A DNA stretch of 64,000 nt from Allobosea sp. 67-29 (GTDB taxonomy: Bacteria; Pseudomonadota; Alphaproteobacteria; Rhizobiales; Beijerinckiaceae). The DNA is taken from positions 159,315 through 223,314 of the forward strand of contig NZ_MKSQ01000007.1 of NCBI RefSeq assembly GCF_001898115.1, given 5' to 3'. The notes below the pieces were generated by a model. That model searched no databases and was not told the origin of the DNA. It saw only the letters and a list, made by a program, of their open reading frames with translations. This document shows positions 16,120 to 25,938 of this stretch, in pieces. How positions within the stretch are numbered: position 1 is the first letter of the stretch; every line of letters starts with the position of its first letter. The translations under genes and the position numbers were made by a program.

Positions 16120-17189
16120 TGCGCGAGACGAGCGACGAACCCGACCGGCTGCCGATCGCCCCGCACCCCCGTGAGACGCTGGCGCTCGTCGGCCACGCTG
16201 CGCAGGAGCGTGCCTTCCTCGATGCCTTGCGCGGCGGGCGGATGCATCACGCCTGGCTCCTGGGCGGGCCGCAGGGCGTCGGCAAGGCGACCTTCGCCTA
16301 CCGCGCCGCCCGCTTCATGCTCGCGGCCGGCGACCCGCTGCGGAGGGCGGCGGGCAGCGACAGCCTCGCCATGCCGGAAAGCGATCCGGCGACGCGGCGC
16401 GTCATCGCCCGCTCGCATCCGGACCTGCATCTTCTTCGGCGCAGCCTGAAGCCCGACGGCAAGAGTTACACCAGCAACATTCCCGTCGATGCGGCGCGGC
16501 GCGTCATCGATCGCTTCGGCGCGAGCGCGGCCGAAGGCGGCTGGCGCGTCTGTATCGTCGACTCCGCCGAGGACATGGACCGGCCGACCGCCAATGCGCT
16601 GCTGAAGCTGCTCGAGGAGCCGCCGCCGCGCGCTCTGTTCCTGATCGTCGCGCATGCGCCGGGCCGGCTGCTGCCGACGATCCGCTCGCGTTGTCGCCTC
16701 CTCGGCTTCGAGCCGCTGACCGCGGATGATGTGGTGGCGGCCGGGCGCACGGCCCTGGAGCGCATGGACGCGCCTTTCGACCTATCCGCCCTGGAGCGGG
16801 CAGCCTCGCTCGCCGAGGGCTCGGTGAGGCGCGCGCTCACCTATGTCGACCCCGAAACCCTGGCCTTGGTCGAGAGCGTCAGGGCCCGGCTCGATGCGCT
16901 GCCTCGGATCGACCTCGGCGCCGTGCTGGCCCTTGCCGAGGATGTCGCCGGCAAGGCCGGCGAGCGTGACTTCGCCGTGATGATCGAGACGGTCCAGGGC
17001 TGGCTCTCCGACCATCTTCATGCCCATGCTGCGGCGCAACCGGCGCGCCTTGCACCGCTGGCGGAGGTATGGGAAAAGCTGGAGCGTTCGGCGCGCGAGG
17101 TCGAGACCTACAATCTCGACCGACGCCCGCTGGTGATGTCGATGTTTCATGATCTGTCGGCTGCGGTTTCCCGCTCGCGCGCAGCGTGA
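16119..17189 (+). CDS. holB: DNA polymerase III subunit delta prime
   Basis: This is a clamp-loader subunit, 356 residues from the ATG at 16119 that overlaps the tmk stop. The AAA+ N-terminal region holds the P-loop-like LLGGPQGVGKATFAYRAAR, which is usual for alphaproteobacterial HolB. The sensor regions include CIVDSAEDMDRPTANALLKLLEEPP and the SRC motif IRSRCRLLGFEPL. The C-terminal helical collar follows. Gene order and motifs together make the call firm. The protein works in the replisome. Confidence 0.92.
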   Translation: MRETSDEPDRLPIAPHPRETLALVGHAAQERAFLDALRGGRMHHAWLLGGPQGVGKATFAYRAARFMLAAGDPLRRAAGSDSLAMPESDPATRRVIARSHPDLHLLRRSLKPDGKSYTSNIPVDAARRVIDRFGASAAEGGWRVCIVDSAEDMDRPTANALLKLLEEPPPRALFLIVAHAPGRLLPTIRSRCRLLGFEPLTADDVVAAGRTALERMDAPFDLSALERAASLAEGSVRRALTYVDPETLALVESVRARLDALPRIDLGAVLALAEDVAGKAGERDFAVMIETVQGWLSDHLHAHAAAQPARLAPLAEVWEKLERSAREVETYNLDRRPLVMSMFHDLSAAVSRSRAA

Positions 17190-17210
17190 AGCGAAGCTCT
17201 CGGACAGACG

Positions 17211-18770
17211 ATGGCCACGGCCCCGAAATTCTACCTGACGACCGCGATCCACTACACCAACGGGCCGCCGCATATCGGCCACGCCTACGAGATGGTGGCG
17301 GCGGACGCGATCGCCCGCTTCAAGCGGCTCGACGGCTACGACGTCTTCGCCATGACCGGCACCGACGAGCACGGCCAGAAGGTCGCGCGCACGGCGGCCC
17401 AGAACGGCCTGTCGCCGAAGGAGTTCGTCGATAAGATCGCCGGGCGCTTCCAGGAGATGGAGCGCTCGCTCGGCTGCTCCTTCGACCGCTTCATCCGCAC
17501 CACGGACACCGACCATCTGCCCTCGACGCAGGAGCTCTGGCGGCGGATGGAGGCCAATGGCGACATCTATCTCGCCAAATATTCCGGCTGGTACTCGGTG
17601 CGGGACGAAGCCTTCTACGGCGAGGAGGAGACGACCCTCCAGCCCGATGGCACGCGCCTGGGCGGGCAGGGCACTCCTGTCGAGTGGATCGAGGAGGAGA
17701 GCTACTTCTTCCGCCTCGCCAAATACCAGGACGCGCTGCTGAAGCTTTATGAAGACGTCCCGGACTTCATTTCGCCGGAGACGCGGAGGAACGAGATCGT
17801 GTCCTTCGTGAAGGGCGGGCTCGAAGATCTCTCGATCAGCCGCACGACCTTTGACTGGGGTCTTCCCGTGCCGGGCGACCCGAAGCACGTCATGTATGTC
17901 TGGGTCGATGCGCTCAACAACTACCTGACCGGAACGGGTTTTCCCGATCCGCAGAGCCCCCGCGCGCATTATTGGCCGGCCGATGTCCACATCATCGGCA
18001 AGGATATCGTGCGCTTCCACGCGGTCTACTGGCCGGCCTTCCTGATGTCGGCCGGTCTGCCACTGCCCAAGCGCGTCTTCGGCCACGGCTTCCTGCTCAA
18101 CAAGGGCGCCAAGATGTCGAAGTCGCTTGGCAATGTCGTCGACCCCTTCGACCTCACCGCGACCTATGGCGTCGACCAGTTGCGCTATTTCTTCCTGCGC
18201 GAGGTCTCCTTCGGCCAGGACGGCAATTACAGCCACGACGCCATCGTCGGCCGGATCAACGCCGATCTCGCCAATGATCTCGGCAATCTGGCGCAGCGCT
18301 CGCTCTCGATGATCGCCAAGAACTGCGAGGGCAGGGTGCCTGCGCCCGGTACGCTGACGGAAGCCGACGAGGCCATGCTCGCCATGGCAGACGGCGCGCT
18401 CGTCAGGGCGCGTGCGGCGATGCAGGATTTCGCGCTACACACGGTGTTGGCCGAGATCTGGGCGGTGGTGGCGGAAGCCAACCGCTATTTCGCCGGCAAC
18501 GAGCCTTGGCGCCTGACCAAGAGCGACCCTGCCCGCCGCGATACGGTGCTCTATGTCACGATCGAGGTGATCCGGCAGGTCTCGATCCTGGTGCAGCCGG
18601 TGATGCCGGTGGCGGCCGGCAAGCTGCTCGACCTGCTCGCCATCGCCTCCGAGGCACGCAGCTTCGCTTCCCTTGGCAACGCCGGACGTCTGGCGAGCGG
18701 CGCGCCGCTGCCGGCGCCAAGCGCGGTCTTTCCGCGCTATGTCGAGCCCGAAGACGGTCAGGCCGCGTGA
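17211..18770 (+). CDS. metG: Methionyl-tRNA synthetase
   Basis: The class I synthetase charges tRNA-Met in the cytoplasm. The 519-residue product has the HIGH motif at residues 21-24 (HIGH) and KMSKS at 301-305. It lacks the CxxC zinc knuckle of the long form and the C-terminal dimer domain, so it is the short type common in this group. The anticodon-binding helices (FAGNEPWRL region) are present. The stop overlaps the tatD start (tgatg). It is 21 bp downstream of holB. Confidence 0.96.
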   Translation: MATAPKFYLTTAIHYTNGPPHIGHAYEMVAADAIARFKRLDGYDVFAMTGTDEHGQKVARTAAQNGLSPKEFVDKIAGRFQEMERSLGCSFDRFIRTTDTDHLPSTQELWRRMEANGDIYLAKYSGWYSVRDEAFYGEEETTLQPDGTRLGGQGTPVEWIEEESYFFRLAKYQDALLKLYEDVPDFISPETRRNEIVSFVKGGLEDLSISRTTFDWGLPVPGDPKHVMYVWVDALNNYLTGTGFPDPQSPRAHYWPADVHIIGKDIVRFHAVYWPAFLMSAGLPLPKRVFGHGFLLNKGAKMSKSLGNVVDPFDLTATYGVDQLRYFFLREVSFGQDGNYSHDAIVGRINADLANDLGNLAQRSLSMIAKNCEGRVPAPGTLTEADEAMLAMADGALVRARAAMQDFALHTVLAEIWAVVAEANRYFAGNEPWRLTKSDPARRDTVLYVTIEVIRQVSILVQPVMPVAAGKLLDLLAIASEARSFASLGNAGRLASGAPLPAPSAVFPRYVEPEDGQAA

Positions 18771-19570
18771 TGCTGATCGATACGCATTGCCATCTCGACT
18801 TCCCGGATTTCGCCGAGGACCTGCCGGCCTATGTGGCGCGGGCCGAGGCCGCCGGGGTCGGCCGGATGGTGACGATCTCGACACGGGTTGCTCGCTTTGC
18901 CGATTATGCCGCGATCGCCGAGCGCTTTCCGTCGGTCTGGTTCTCCGTCGGCACGCATCCGCATCAGGCGCATGAGGAGCTCGACGTCACCGCCGAGCGC
19001 CTCGTCGACTTGTCGCGTCACCCGCGCTGCGTCGCCATCGGCGAAGCCGGGCTCGACTATCACTACGACTCGAGCCCGCGCGAGGCGCAGGCACAAGGCT
19101 TGCGAACCCATATCGCCGCTGCCCGGATCACGCAGCTGCCATTGGTGATCCATTCGCGCGAAGCCGACGACGACATGGCCGCGATCCTGCGCGAGGAGAT
19201 GGGGAAGGGCGCCTTCCCTGCCATTCTGCACTGCTTCACCGCCGGCGAGGCGCTGGCGATGACCGGTGTCGAACTCGGCCTGTATGTTTCGTTCTCCGGT
19301 ATCCTGACATTCAAGACCTCGGAAAACCTGCGCCGCATAGCGCGCATGGTCCCGCGCGAGCGCCTGCTGGTCGAGACGGATGCGCCTTATCTTGCGCCTG
19401 TACCGTTCAGAGGAAAACGTAACGAACCCTCTTACGTCGTTGAAACCGCGAAGGTCCTTGCCGATGCGATCGGCCTCTCGTTCGACGAGGCGGCGCGGAT
19501 GACGACGGAAAACGCACGACGCTGCTACTGGAAGATGGACCACGCCGCACCGGTGGCGCAGGTCGCCTGA
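18770..19570 (+). CDS. tatD: TatD family deoxyribonuclease
   Basis: This 266-residue metal-dependent hydrolase has the amidohydrolase-like TIM barrel. Metal ligands are visible as DTHCHLD (H6, H8), the glutamate in IGEAGLDYHYD, VIHSREAD, LHCFTAG and the terminal VETDAPYLAP. Family members are 3'-5' exonucleases acting in DNA repair and turnover. The start at 18770 overlaps the metG stop; the frame extends upstream but only within metG. Confidence 0.92.
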   Translation: MLIDTHCHLDFPDFAEDLPAYVARAEAAGVGRMVTISTRVARFADYAAIAERFPSVWFSVGTHPHQAHEELDVTAERLVDLSRHPRCVAIGEAGLDYHYDSSPREAQAQGLRTHIAAARITQLPLVIHSREADDDMAAILREEMGKGAFPAILHCFTAGEALAMTGVELGLYVSFSGILTFKTSENLRRIARMVPRERLLVETDAPYLAPVPFRGKRNEPSYVVETAKVLADAIGLSFDEAARMTTENARRCYWKMDHAAPVAQVA

Positions 19571-19577
19571 ACCGGCG

Positions 19578-20381
19578 ATGGCGCTGACGGTCACGATCCT
19601 CGGGTGCGGCTCTTCCGGCGGTGTACCGCGGCCGGGCTCCGGCTGGGGGGCCTGCGACCCGACAGATTCCCGCAATCGGCGGCGGCGCTGCTCGATCTTG
19701 GTGGAGCGCTCGGGCCCTAACGGCACGACCCGCGTTCTGGTCGACACCACGCCGGACCTGCGCGAGCAATTGCTGTCGGCCGAGGTGCCGGCGCTCGATG
19801 GCGTGCTGATGACGCACGCTCATGCCGACCATACCCACGGCATCGACGACCTTCGCGCGCTGGTCCTGCATATGCGCCGGCGCATTCGCCTCTATGCGGA
19901 CACGCCGACGCAAGAAGCGCTGCGCACACGTTTCGGCTATCTCTTCGAGACGCCGCCCGGCAGCTATTATCCGCCGATCCTGGACATGGACGAGATCAAT
20001 GCCGGCCATGCCCAGACGATCGAGGGCGCCGGCGGACCGATCGATGCATTGCCGTTCCGGGTCGAGCATGGTCCGAACTACGAGGCGCTCGGTTTCCGCT
20101 TCGGCGATCTGGCCTATCTGCCGGATGTCAGCCTGATCCCGCCGGCGGCAATGGAGACGATGGCCGGGCTCGACACGCTGATCCTCGACTGCCTGCGCGA
20201 GACCCCGCATCCGAGCCATTTCCATCTGGCCGAGTCGCTGGAGGCGATTGCGCTGCTGAAGCCGAGACGCGCCGTCCTCACGAACCTCCACGTCGATCTG
20301 GATTATCGCAGCCTTTCCAACCGCTTGCCGGACGACATCGAAGTGGCGTTCGACGGCATGGTCATCCGGGCGAAGGGCTGA
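19578..20381 (+). CDS. MBL-fold metal-dependent hydrolase (PhnP-like)
   Basis: The 267-residue product has the metallo-beta-lactamase signature THAHADHTHG, with downstream ligands in VEHGPNYEALGFRFGDLAYLPDV and the final LHVDLDY. The N-terminal ILGCGSSGGVPRPG motif is typical of the PhnP/RNase Z-like branch. The gene follows tatD by 7 bp in an arrangement conserved across alphaproteobacteria. The substrate is unknown; a phosphodiesterase is the best guess. Confidence 0.88.
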   Translation: MALTVTILGCGSSGGVPRPGSGWGACDPTDSRNRRRRCSILVERSGPNGTTRVLVDTTPDLREQLLSAEVPALDGVLMTHAHADHTHGIDDLRALVLHMRRRIRLYADTPTQEALRTRFGYLFETPPGSYYPPILDMDEINAGHAQTIEGAGGPIDALPFRVEHGPNYEALGFRFGDLAYLPDVSLIPPAAMETMAGLDTLILDCLRETPHPSHFHLAESLEAIALLKPRRAVLTNLHVDLDYRSLSNRLPDDIEVAFDGMVIRAKG

Positions 20382-20421
20382 CAGCGTCACGTCCATTCGA
20401 TCTGCGTCTTCATTTAAGTTC

Positions 20422-20437
20422 CATAATATGTCTTATG
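20422..20437. promoter_or_regulatory. Inverted repeat upstream of the M20 deacylase
   Basis: The arms cataa (20422-20426) and ttatg (20433-20437) are separated by six bases in an AT-rich patch about 150 bp before the gene at 20586. It could be an operator for a GntR- or IclR-like regulator. The rest of the 204-bp gap has only GC-rich imperfect palindromes. Confidence 0.3.
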
Positions 20438-20585
20438 CGAATCGAATATTGCCGCACCGGCGGTGCGCGCCGCGCCGTCCTCGCCTGCGCAGGCGTCTGT
20501 ATCCGGAAGGCTTGGCGGCATCGTAGGCTTGCGCGCTGCGCGCTAGCGGTCCGCCTGCGCCGAGTCGACCTCCTGGAGTGAACGC

Positions 20586-21875
20586 ATGTCCCTCGACCCT
20601 GCCCTGCGCGACCGCATCCTCGCCGCCGTGGATGCGGGCTTCGACGAGCAGATCAGATATACCCAGGACCTGGTCCGCTTCGCTTCGACGCGTGGGCAGG
20701 AGCAGGCCGTGCAGGACTTCGTCTTCCGCGCCATGAAGGAGCGCGGCTACGCCATGGATCGCTTCGCGATGGACAGGGAGGCGATCGCCGCGCATCCCGG
20801 CGGCGCGCCGTTCTCGGATACGCATTCCCAGGCACCGATCGTCGTCGGCATTCACCGCCCACGTGTCGAGAAAGGCCGCTCGCTCATCCTGCAGGCACAT
20901 GTCGACGTGGTCCCTGCCGGCCCGCGCGATCAGTGGACGCATGCGCCGTTCGACCCGGTGATCGAGGGCGACTGGATGTACGGCCGCGGCAGCGCCGACA
21001 TGAAGGCGGGGGCCGGCGCGAACCTGTTCTGCCTCGACGCATTGAAACGTATCGGCTTGCAGCCGGCGGCGACGGTGTATGTCCAGTCGGTGGTGGAGGA
21101 GGAATCAACCGGCAACGGCGCGCTGATGACGCATCTGCGCGGCTATCGCGCCGATGCGGCACTGATCCCGGAACCCGAGCAGGAAATGCTGGCCCGGGCC
21201 AATATCGGCGTGCTCTGGTTCCAGTTCGAGGTTCGCGGCGTGCCGGCGCATGTGCGCGAGATGGGCACGGGCGCGAACGCGATCGATGCCGCCTACCGGA
21301 TCGTCGCCGCGCTGCGCGGGCTGGAAGCCGAACTCAACGCCGAGAAGGTCGGTCGCCGTCATTTCGAGGATGAACCGCACCCGCTCAATCTGAATATCGG
21401 CAAGATCGAGGGCGGCGACTGGGCCTCCTCCGTGCCCTGCTGGTGCAAGGTCGATTGCCGCATCGGCCTCTATCCCGGCGTCACCGCGCAGGAGATCGCC
21501 CAGCGGGTCGAGGATTGCATCCGTGCAGCGTCGCGGAGCGACTCCTTCCTCGCCAACAACCCGCCGAAGGTGACCTTCAACGGGTTCTGGGCCGAAGGTT
21601 ACGTGCTCGAGCCCGGGAGCGAGGCGGAGGCTGTGCTCGGACGGGCGCATGAGGCGGCCATCGGCAAGCCGCTGCGCTCCTTCATGACGGCCGCCTATCT
21701 GGATGCCCGTGTCTACGCGCTCTACGACCGGATTCCGGCGCTCTGCTACGGCCCGTCCGGCGAAGGCATCCATGCCTTCGACGAACGCGTCAGCCTGGCT
21801 TCGGTCAAGCGCATTACCGGCGCCATGGCGCTGTTCATCGCGGAATGGTGCGGGTTGGAGAGCGCCGACAGCTGA
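20586..21875 (+). CDS. M20 family ArgE/DapE-type deacylase
   Basis: This 429-residue cytoplasmic zinc amidohydrolase cleaves an acyl-amino or peptide-like amide bond; the substrate is not known. The metal-binding pattern is complete: QAHVDVVPAG, GRGSADMKAG and VVEEESTGNG, with the final His in GEGIHAFDE. The dimerisation (lid) domain lies in the middle. The start has a ggag ribosome binding site. It is convergent with the amidase gene, with only 5 bp between the stops, and has no plus-strand partner. Confidence 0.88.
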   Translation: MSLDPALRDRILAAVDAGFDEQIRYTQDLVRFASTRGQEQAVQDFVFRAMKERGYAMDRFAMDREAIAAHPGGAPFSDTHSQAPIVVGIHRPRVEKGRSLILQAHVDVVPAGPRDQWTHAPFDPVIEGDWMYGRGSADMKAGAGANLFCLDALKRIGLQPAATVYVQSVVEEESTGNGALMTHLRGYRADAALIPEPEQEMLARANIGVLWFQFEVRGVPAHVREMGTGANAIDAAYRIVAALRGLEAELNAEKVGRRHFEDEPHPLNLNIGKIEGGDWASSVPCWCKVDCRIGLYPGVTAQEIAQRVEDCIRAASRSDSFLANNPPKVTFNGFWAEGYVLEPGSEAEAVLGRAHEAAIGKPLRSFMTAAYLDARVYALYDRIPALCYGPSGEGIHAFDERVSLASVKRITGAMALFIAEWCGLESADS

Positions 21876-21880
21876 GCGCG

Positions 21881-23356
21881 TCAGTCCGCCGCCACATGGA
21901 TGGCTGGCCGCCGGCCGTCGTTCCAGCGCCCCTCCAGCGCGCGCTCGACCTGGGCCGCCAGCTGAAGCAGCAGGCCGTCATTGGCTTGTCGCGCCTGTGC
22001 CTGGATGCCGAAAGGCAATCCGTTCTCCTGCCGGCCCATCGGCATCGATAGCGCGGGAATCCCGCACAGATTGGACAAGGGCGTATAGGCGAAGAACCGC
22101 CAGAGATTGCCGAACCAGTCGAGCACGTCGGGATTGTCGCTGGTCGTCAGATAGTCGCGGGTGCCGATCTTCGGTGTCGGCAAGGCGGTGATCGGCGTCA
22201 GGATGACGTCCCATGTCTCGAAGAAGGCTCCGAAGCCGCGCGCCGTGCTGTTGAACACCGCCTGCATCCGGTAACGCTCGGCATAGGACATGTCCCTGCC
22301 CGCTTCCCAGATCCGGATATTCATCGGCTCGATCAGCTCTTCCGGCGGTCTGGCCAAGCCCCGCGCTTCGAGCAAACCGGCAATGACCTGCGCAAAATTG
22401 CTGATATAGCAGGTCGTCTGCGCCGCGAAAGCGGCCCTGAGGTCGACATCCGGCAACGCCCAGTCGACGTGGTGGCCGAGCTCCGCGAGGAACCGCCCTG
22501 CCCGTTCCAGCTCGGACACGATGGCGGGCGTCGCGCGATAGTCCCCCCATTCGTGCGACAGGGCGATGCGCAACGGCGGAGGATCGCGCCGGATCAGCGT
22601 GGAATAAGGCTCCGGGGCGGCCCAGTACGGCATGAACTCGCCCGGAGCGCCGCCGCGGCACGCGTCGACGAAGGCGGCGGTGTCGCGCACGCTGCGGCTC
22701 TGGCAACCCTGCGTCGAGACATAGCCGGTGATGTCCGACAGGCCAGGCGCGATCGAGAAGACGCCGCGGGACGCCTTGAGCCCGATATTGCCGTTGAAAC
22801 CGGCGGGAATCCTGATCGAGCCGCCGCCATCGGTGGCATGCGACAGCGGCAGGACGCCTGCCGCTACCACCGCCGCCGTGCCGGCGGACGAGCCGCAGGT
22901 GGTGTAGTCGGTGTTCCAGGGATTGCGGGTGATGTAGACGGCGGGATTCTCGGCGGAGCTGCAGACGCCGAATTCCGGCGTGGTCGTCCGGCCCATCAGG
23001 TTGAGACCGGCCTTGCGCATCCGTCCGGTCAGCCAGGCGTCGGCGGCCGGGCGGTTGCCGCGCATGAACAGCGAACCCTGCTCCTGCAGTCTTCCTTTCA
23101 GCGTCGGGCCGAGATCCTTCATCAGGAAGGGCACCCCGGCGAACGGGCCTGACGGGTCGAGCCCGTCCCCGAGCGGATCGGACACGACGTCCTCGAAGAT
23201 CTCGACCACGGCGCTGAGCGCCGGATTGGTCCGCGCGATGCCGGCCGCAGCTTGCCGCGCGAGTTCCGTGGGCGTCAGTTCCCCGTTGCGCACACGCGCG
23301 GCCAGGCCGGTCGCGTCATGGGAGCTCCACTCCTCCCAGCTCATTGCCAAGGTCAT
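21881..23356 (-). CDS. Amidase (amidase signature family)
   Basis: This 491-residue amide hydrolase has the Ser-Ser-Lys triad: K80 (GVPFLMKDL), the cis-serine in CGSSAG (S156/S157) and nucleophile S180 (DGGGSIRIPA). The motif is CGSSAG rather than the usual GGSSGG, but the catalytic serines are kept. The start could also be the methionine at residue 5 (MSWEEW). It is the last gene of the minus-strand block of peptide transporter and hydrolases, so it probably acts on the imported compound or its breakdown product. Confidence 0.9.
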   Translation of the reverse strand: MTLAMSWEEWSSHDATGLAARVRNGELTPTELARQAAAGIARTNPALSAVVEIFEDVVSDPLGDGLDPSGPFAGVPFLMKDLGPTLKGRLQEQGSLFMRGNRPAADAWLTGRMRKAGLNLMGRTTTPEFGVCSSAENPAVYITRNPWNTDYTTCGSSAGTAAVVAAGVLPLSHATDGGGSIRIPAGFNGNIGLKASRGVFSIAPGLSDITGYVSTQGCQSRSVRDTAAFVDACRGGAPGEFMPYWAAPEPYSTLIRRDPPPLRIALSHEWGDYRATPAIVSELERAGRFLAELGHHVDWALPDVDLRAAFAAQTTCYISNFAQVIAGLLEARGLARPPEELIEPMNIRIWEAGRDMSYAERYRMQAVFNSTARGFGAFFETWDVILTPITALPTPKIGTRDYLTTSDNPDVLDWFGNLWRFFAYTPLSNLCGIPALSMPMGRQENGLPFGIQAQARQANDGLLLQLAAQVERALEGRWNDGRRPAIHVAAD

Positions 23357-23395
23357 GCCGATGCCCTCATCCGCGGCTCGCTCCGAAGCGTCGGT

Positions 23396-25015
23396 TCAGC
23401 CTTCGCCGGTCGCGAAATCGCGGCCGGGGGCGGCCTCGATCAGGCTGCGGGTATAGGCGTGGGCCGGGGCGGCGAAGACATCCGCGGTGCGGCCCTGTTC
23501 CACCACCCTGCCCTTTTCCATCACCACCAGGCGGTCGCAGATCTGGGCGGCGACGCGCAGGTCGTGGGTGATGAACAGGATGGCGAGATCGAAGCGTTTC
23601 TGAACATCGTCGAGCAGGGCGAGCACCTGCTTCTGCACCGAGACGTCCAGCGCCGAGACGGCCTCGTCGGCGATCAGAATCTCCGGCTCCATCGCCAGCG
23701 CGCGCGCGATCGCGATGCGTTGGCGCTGGCCGCCTGAGAACTGGTGCGGATAGCGCGCCAGAGCCGAGGGCTGCAGGCCGACGAGCTCCATCAGTTCGCG
23801 AGCGCGAGCGAGCGCGACCGACCGGCTCTGGCCGAAATTGACGGGGCCTTCGATGATCGACTCGCCCACCTTGCGCCGTGGATTGAGCGAGCGGAAGGGA
23901 TCCTGGAACACCACCTGGATCTTGCGCCTGTAAGGCCGCAGGCGGCGCTCGGAGAGCCGCGCGATGTCGATGTCCGGCACCAGGATCTGACCTTCGCTCG
24001 GCGGCATCAGCCGCGCGACGCAGCGTGCCACCGTGGTCTTTCCCGAGCCGGACTCGCCGACGATCCCGACCGTCTCGCCACGGCGCACGCGGATGCCGAC
24101 ACCGGCGGCGGCCGCAACCACGCGCTCCTTGCTGAACAGCCCGCCGGAACGGTAGGTCTTGCCGAGCCCGGTGGTCTCCAGGGCCATCGGCCCCGCCGGT
24201 TCGGGCCGTTGCGCAGGCTTCAGCACCGGCACAGCCGCGATCAGCATGCGCGTATAGGGGTGCTTCGGCTGTCGCAGCACCTGCGCCGCAGGCCCCTGCT
24301 CGACCACGCGCCCCTTTTCCATCACCACCACCCGATCGGCGATCTCGGATACGACGCCGAAATCATGGGTGATGAACAGCACGCCCGTGCCGCGCCGCTC
24401 CTGCATCTCCTTGATGAGCTTGAGGATCTGCGCCTGCGTCGTGACGTCGAGCGCGGTCGTCGGCTCGTCGGCGATCAGCAGTGCGGGGTCGAGGATCAGG
24501 GCCGCCGCGATCATCACGCGCTGGCGCTGGCCGCCGGAGATCTGGTGCGGATAGGAGGCGTGCATGCGCTCGGGATCGGGCAGGCGCATCGCTTCGAGCA
24601 TGGCGAGCACCCGGGCACGGCGCTGCGGCTGGTCGAGATCGGTGTGAATGCGCAGCACCTCCTCGATCTGGTCGCCAATCGTCAGCACGGGGTTGAGCGC
24701 GGTCATCGGCTCCTGGAAGATCATCGCCATGCGGTCGCCTCGCAGGGCGCGCAAGCGCTGGGGCGAAGCGGCGAGCAGATCCTCACCTTCCAGCCGGATC
24801 GCTCCCGCCACGGGCTTCAGCACTTTCGCCAGCAGTCCCATCACCGAGAATGCCGTAACCGACTTTCCCGAGCCGGACTCGCCGACCACGCAGACGATCT
24901 CCCCCCTGCCGACGCTGAGCGAGACGTCCTCGACCGCATGCGGCCTGTCGCCGCCGCCAGGCAGCGCGATGGTGAGGCCCGAGACCTCCAGCACAGGATC
25001 CGTTTCGACGCTCAT
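23396..25015 (-). CDS. Fused double ATPase of peptide ABC transporter
   Basis: The 539-residue protein joins two ABC ATPase domains, the equivalents of DppD and DppF. Each half has a Walker A (GESGSGKS at residues 45-52; GESGSGKTT in the second), a signature ([18 protein letters not shown]) and a Walker B ([24 protein letters not shown]). Oligopeptide-type C-terminal extensions follow each half. GsiA-like fusions of this kind power glutathione or peptide importers. The start overlaps the permease stop by atga at 25012-25015. Confidence 0.95.
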   Translation of the reverse strand: MSVETDPVLEVSGLTIALPGGGDRPHAVEDVSLSVGRGEIVCVVGESGSGKSVTAFSVMGLLAKVLKPVAGAIRLEGEDLLAASPQRLRALRGDRMAMIFQEPMTALNPVLTIGDQIEEVLRIHTDLDQPQRRARVLAMLEAMRLPDPERMHASYPHQISGGQRQRVMIAAALILDPALLIADEPTTALDVTTQAQILKLIKEMQERRGTGVLFITHDFGVVSEIADRVVVMEKGRVVEQGPAAQVLRQPKHPYTRMLIAAVPVLKPAQRPEPAGPMALETTGLGKTYRSGGLFSKERVVAAAAGVGIRVRRGETVGIVGESGSGKTTVARCVARLMPPSEGQILVPDIDIARLSERRLRPYRRKIQVVFQDPFRSLNPRRKVGESIIEGPVNFGQSRSVALARARELMELVGLQPSALARYPHQFSGGQRQRIAIARALAMEPEILIADEAVSALDVSVQKQVLALLDDVQKRFDLAILFITHDLRVAAQICDRLVVMEKGRVVEQGRTADVFAAPAHAYTRSLIEAAPGRDFATGEG

Positions 25016-25938
25016 CGGCCGGCCATCTTCGGATCGAGCGTGTCACGCAGGCCGTCGCCCAGGATGTTCACGGCGAGCACCGTCAGTCCCAGGAAGATGC
25101 CGGGGTAGAGGATGTTGTGCGGAAACACGCGAAAGAGATTGCGCCCCTCGGCCATGATGTTGCCCCAGCTCGGCGTCTCCGGCGGGATGCCGATGCCGAG
25201 GAAGGAAAGGATAGCCTCGACGAGTATGGCGGAAGCCGCGATGAAGGTGCCCTGCACGATCAGCGGTGCGGTGGTGTTCGGCAGGATGTGGCGCACCATC
25301 AGCTTGGGCAGGCGTGTGCCGGCCATGATCGCGGCCTCGACATAGGGCTCCTCGCGCACCGAGAGGACGATCGATCGCACCAGCCGGACGACGCGCGGGA
25401 TCTCGGGCACGATGATCGCGACGATGACGGCGAGCAGCCCCGCCCGGAACAGCGAGACCACGGCGATGGCGAGCAGGATGCCCGGGATCGCCATCAACCC
25501 GTCCATCACGCGCATGATCGGCCCGTCGAGAATGCGTACATAGCCGGCCAGAAGGCCGATGACGAGGCCGATCGCGATGCTGGCGATGGCAACCGCGAGT
25601 GCGATCACCAGCGAGATGCGCGCGCCGTAGACCACCCGGCTGTAGACGTCGCGGCCGAGGGAATCGGTCCCCATCCGGTGGGTGAAGGTCGAGCTTGCGC
25701 CGTCCTCCGCGCGGATGGTCCGTTCGAAGCCCGGCTTCTTGTTGCGCGCGACCGGGTTGATCGCGGTCGGGTCGATGGTGCCGAGCTGCGGGGCGAGCAG
25801 CCCGATCAGCGTCATCAGCACGAGCACGGAGCCGCCGATGAGCACGGAGATATTGGTCAGGAGCCGGCGCAGGACGCCCCGGCCCGAGGAGGCGGGTTCA
25901 TCGGCGACCGGCGCCAGCAGGGTCGGCTCGGCGCTCAA
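25012..25938 (-). CDS. Peptide ABC transporter permease, DppC type
   Basis: This inner-membrane permease has 308 residues from a TTG start at 25938 that overlaps the stop of the upstream permease (ttga). No ATG or GTG is available at the right place; the frame continues upstream but within the DppB gene. It shows the N-terminal helix, the family motif MGTDSLGRDVYSR, five further membrane segments and the EAA loop (EAAIMAGTRLPKL). It pairs with the DppB-type permease. Confidence 0.9.
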   Translation of the reverse strand: MSAEPTLLAPVADEPASSGRGVLRRLLTNISVLIGGSVLVLMTLIGLLAPQLGTIDPTAINPVARNKKPGFERTIRAEDGASSTFTHRMGTDSLGRDVYSRVVYGARISLVIALAVAIASIAIGLVIGLLAGYVRILDGPIMRVMDGLMAIPGILLAIAVVSLFRAGLLAVIVAIIVPEIPRVVRLVRSIVLSVREEPYVEAAIMAGTRLPKLMVRHILPNTTAPLIVQGTFIAASAILVEAILSFLGIGIPPETPSWGNIMAEGRNLFRVFPHNILYPGIFLGLTVLAVNILGDGLRDTLDPKMAGR

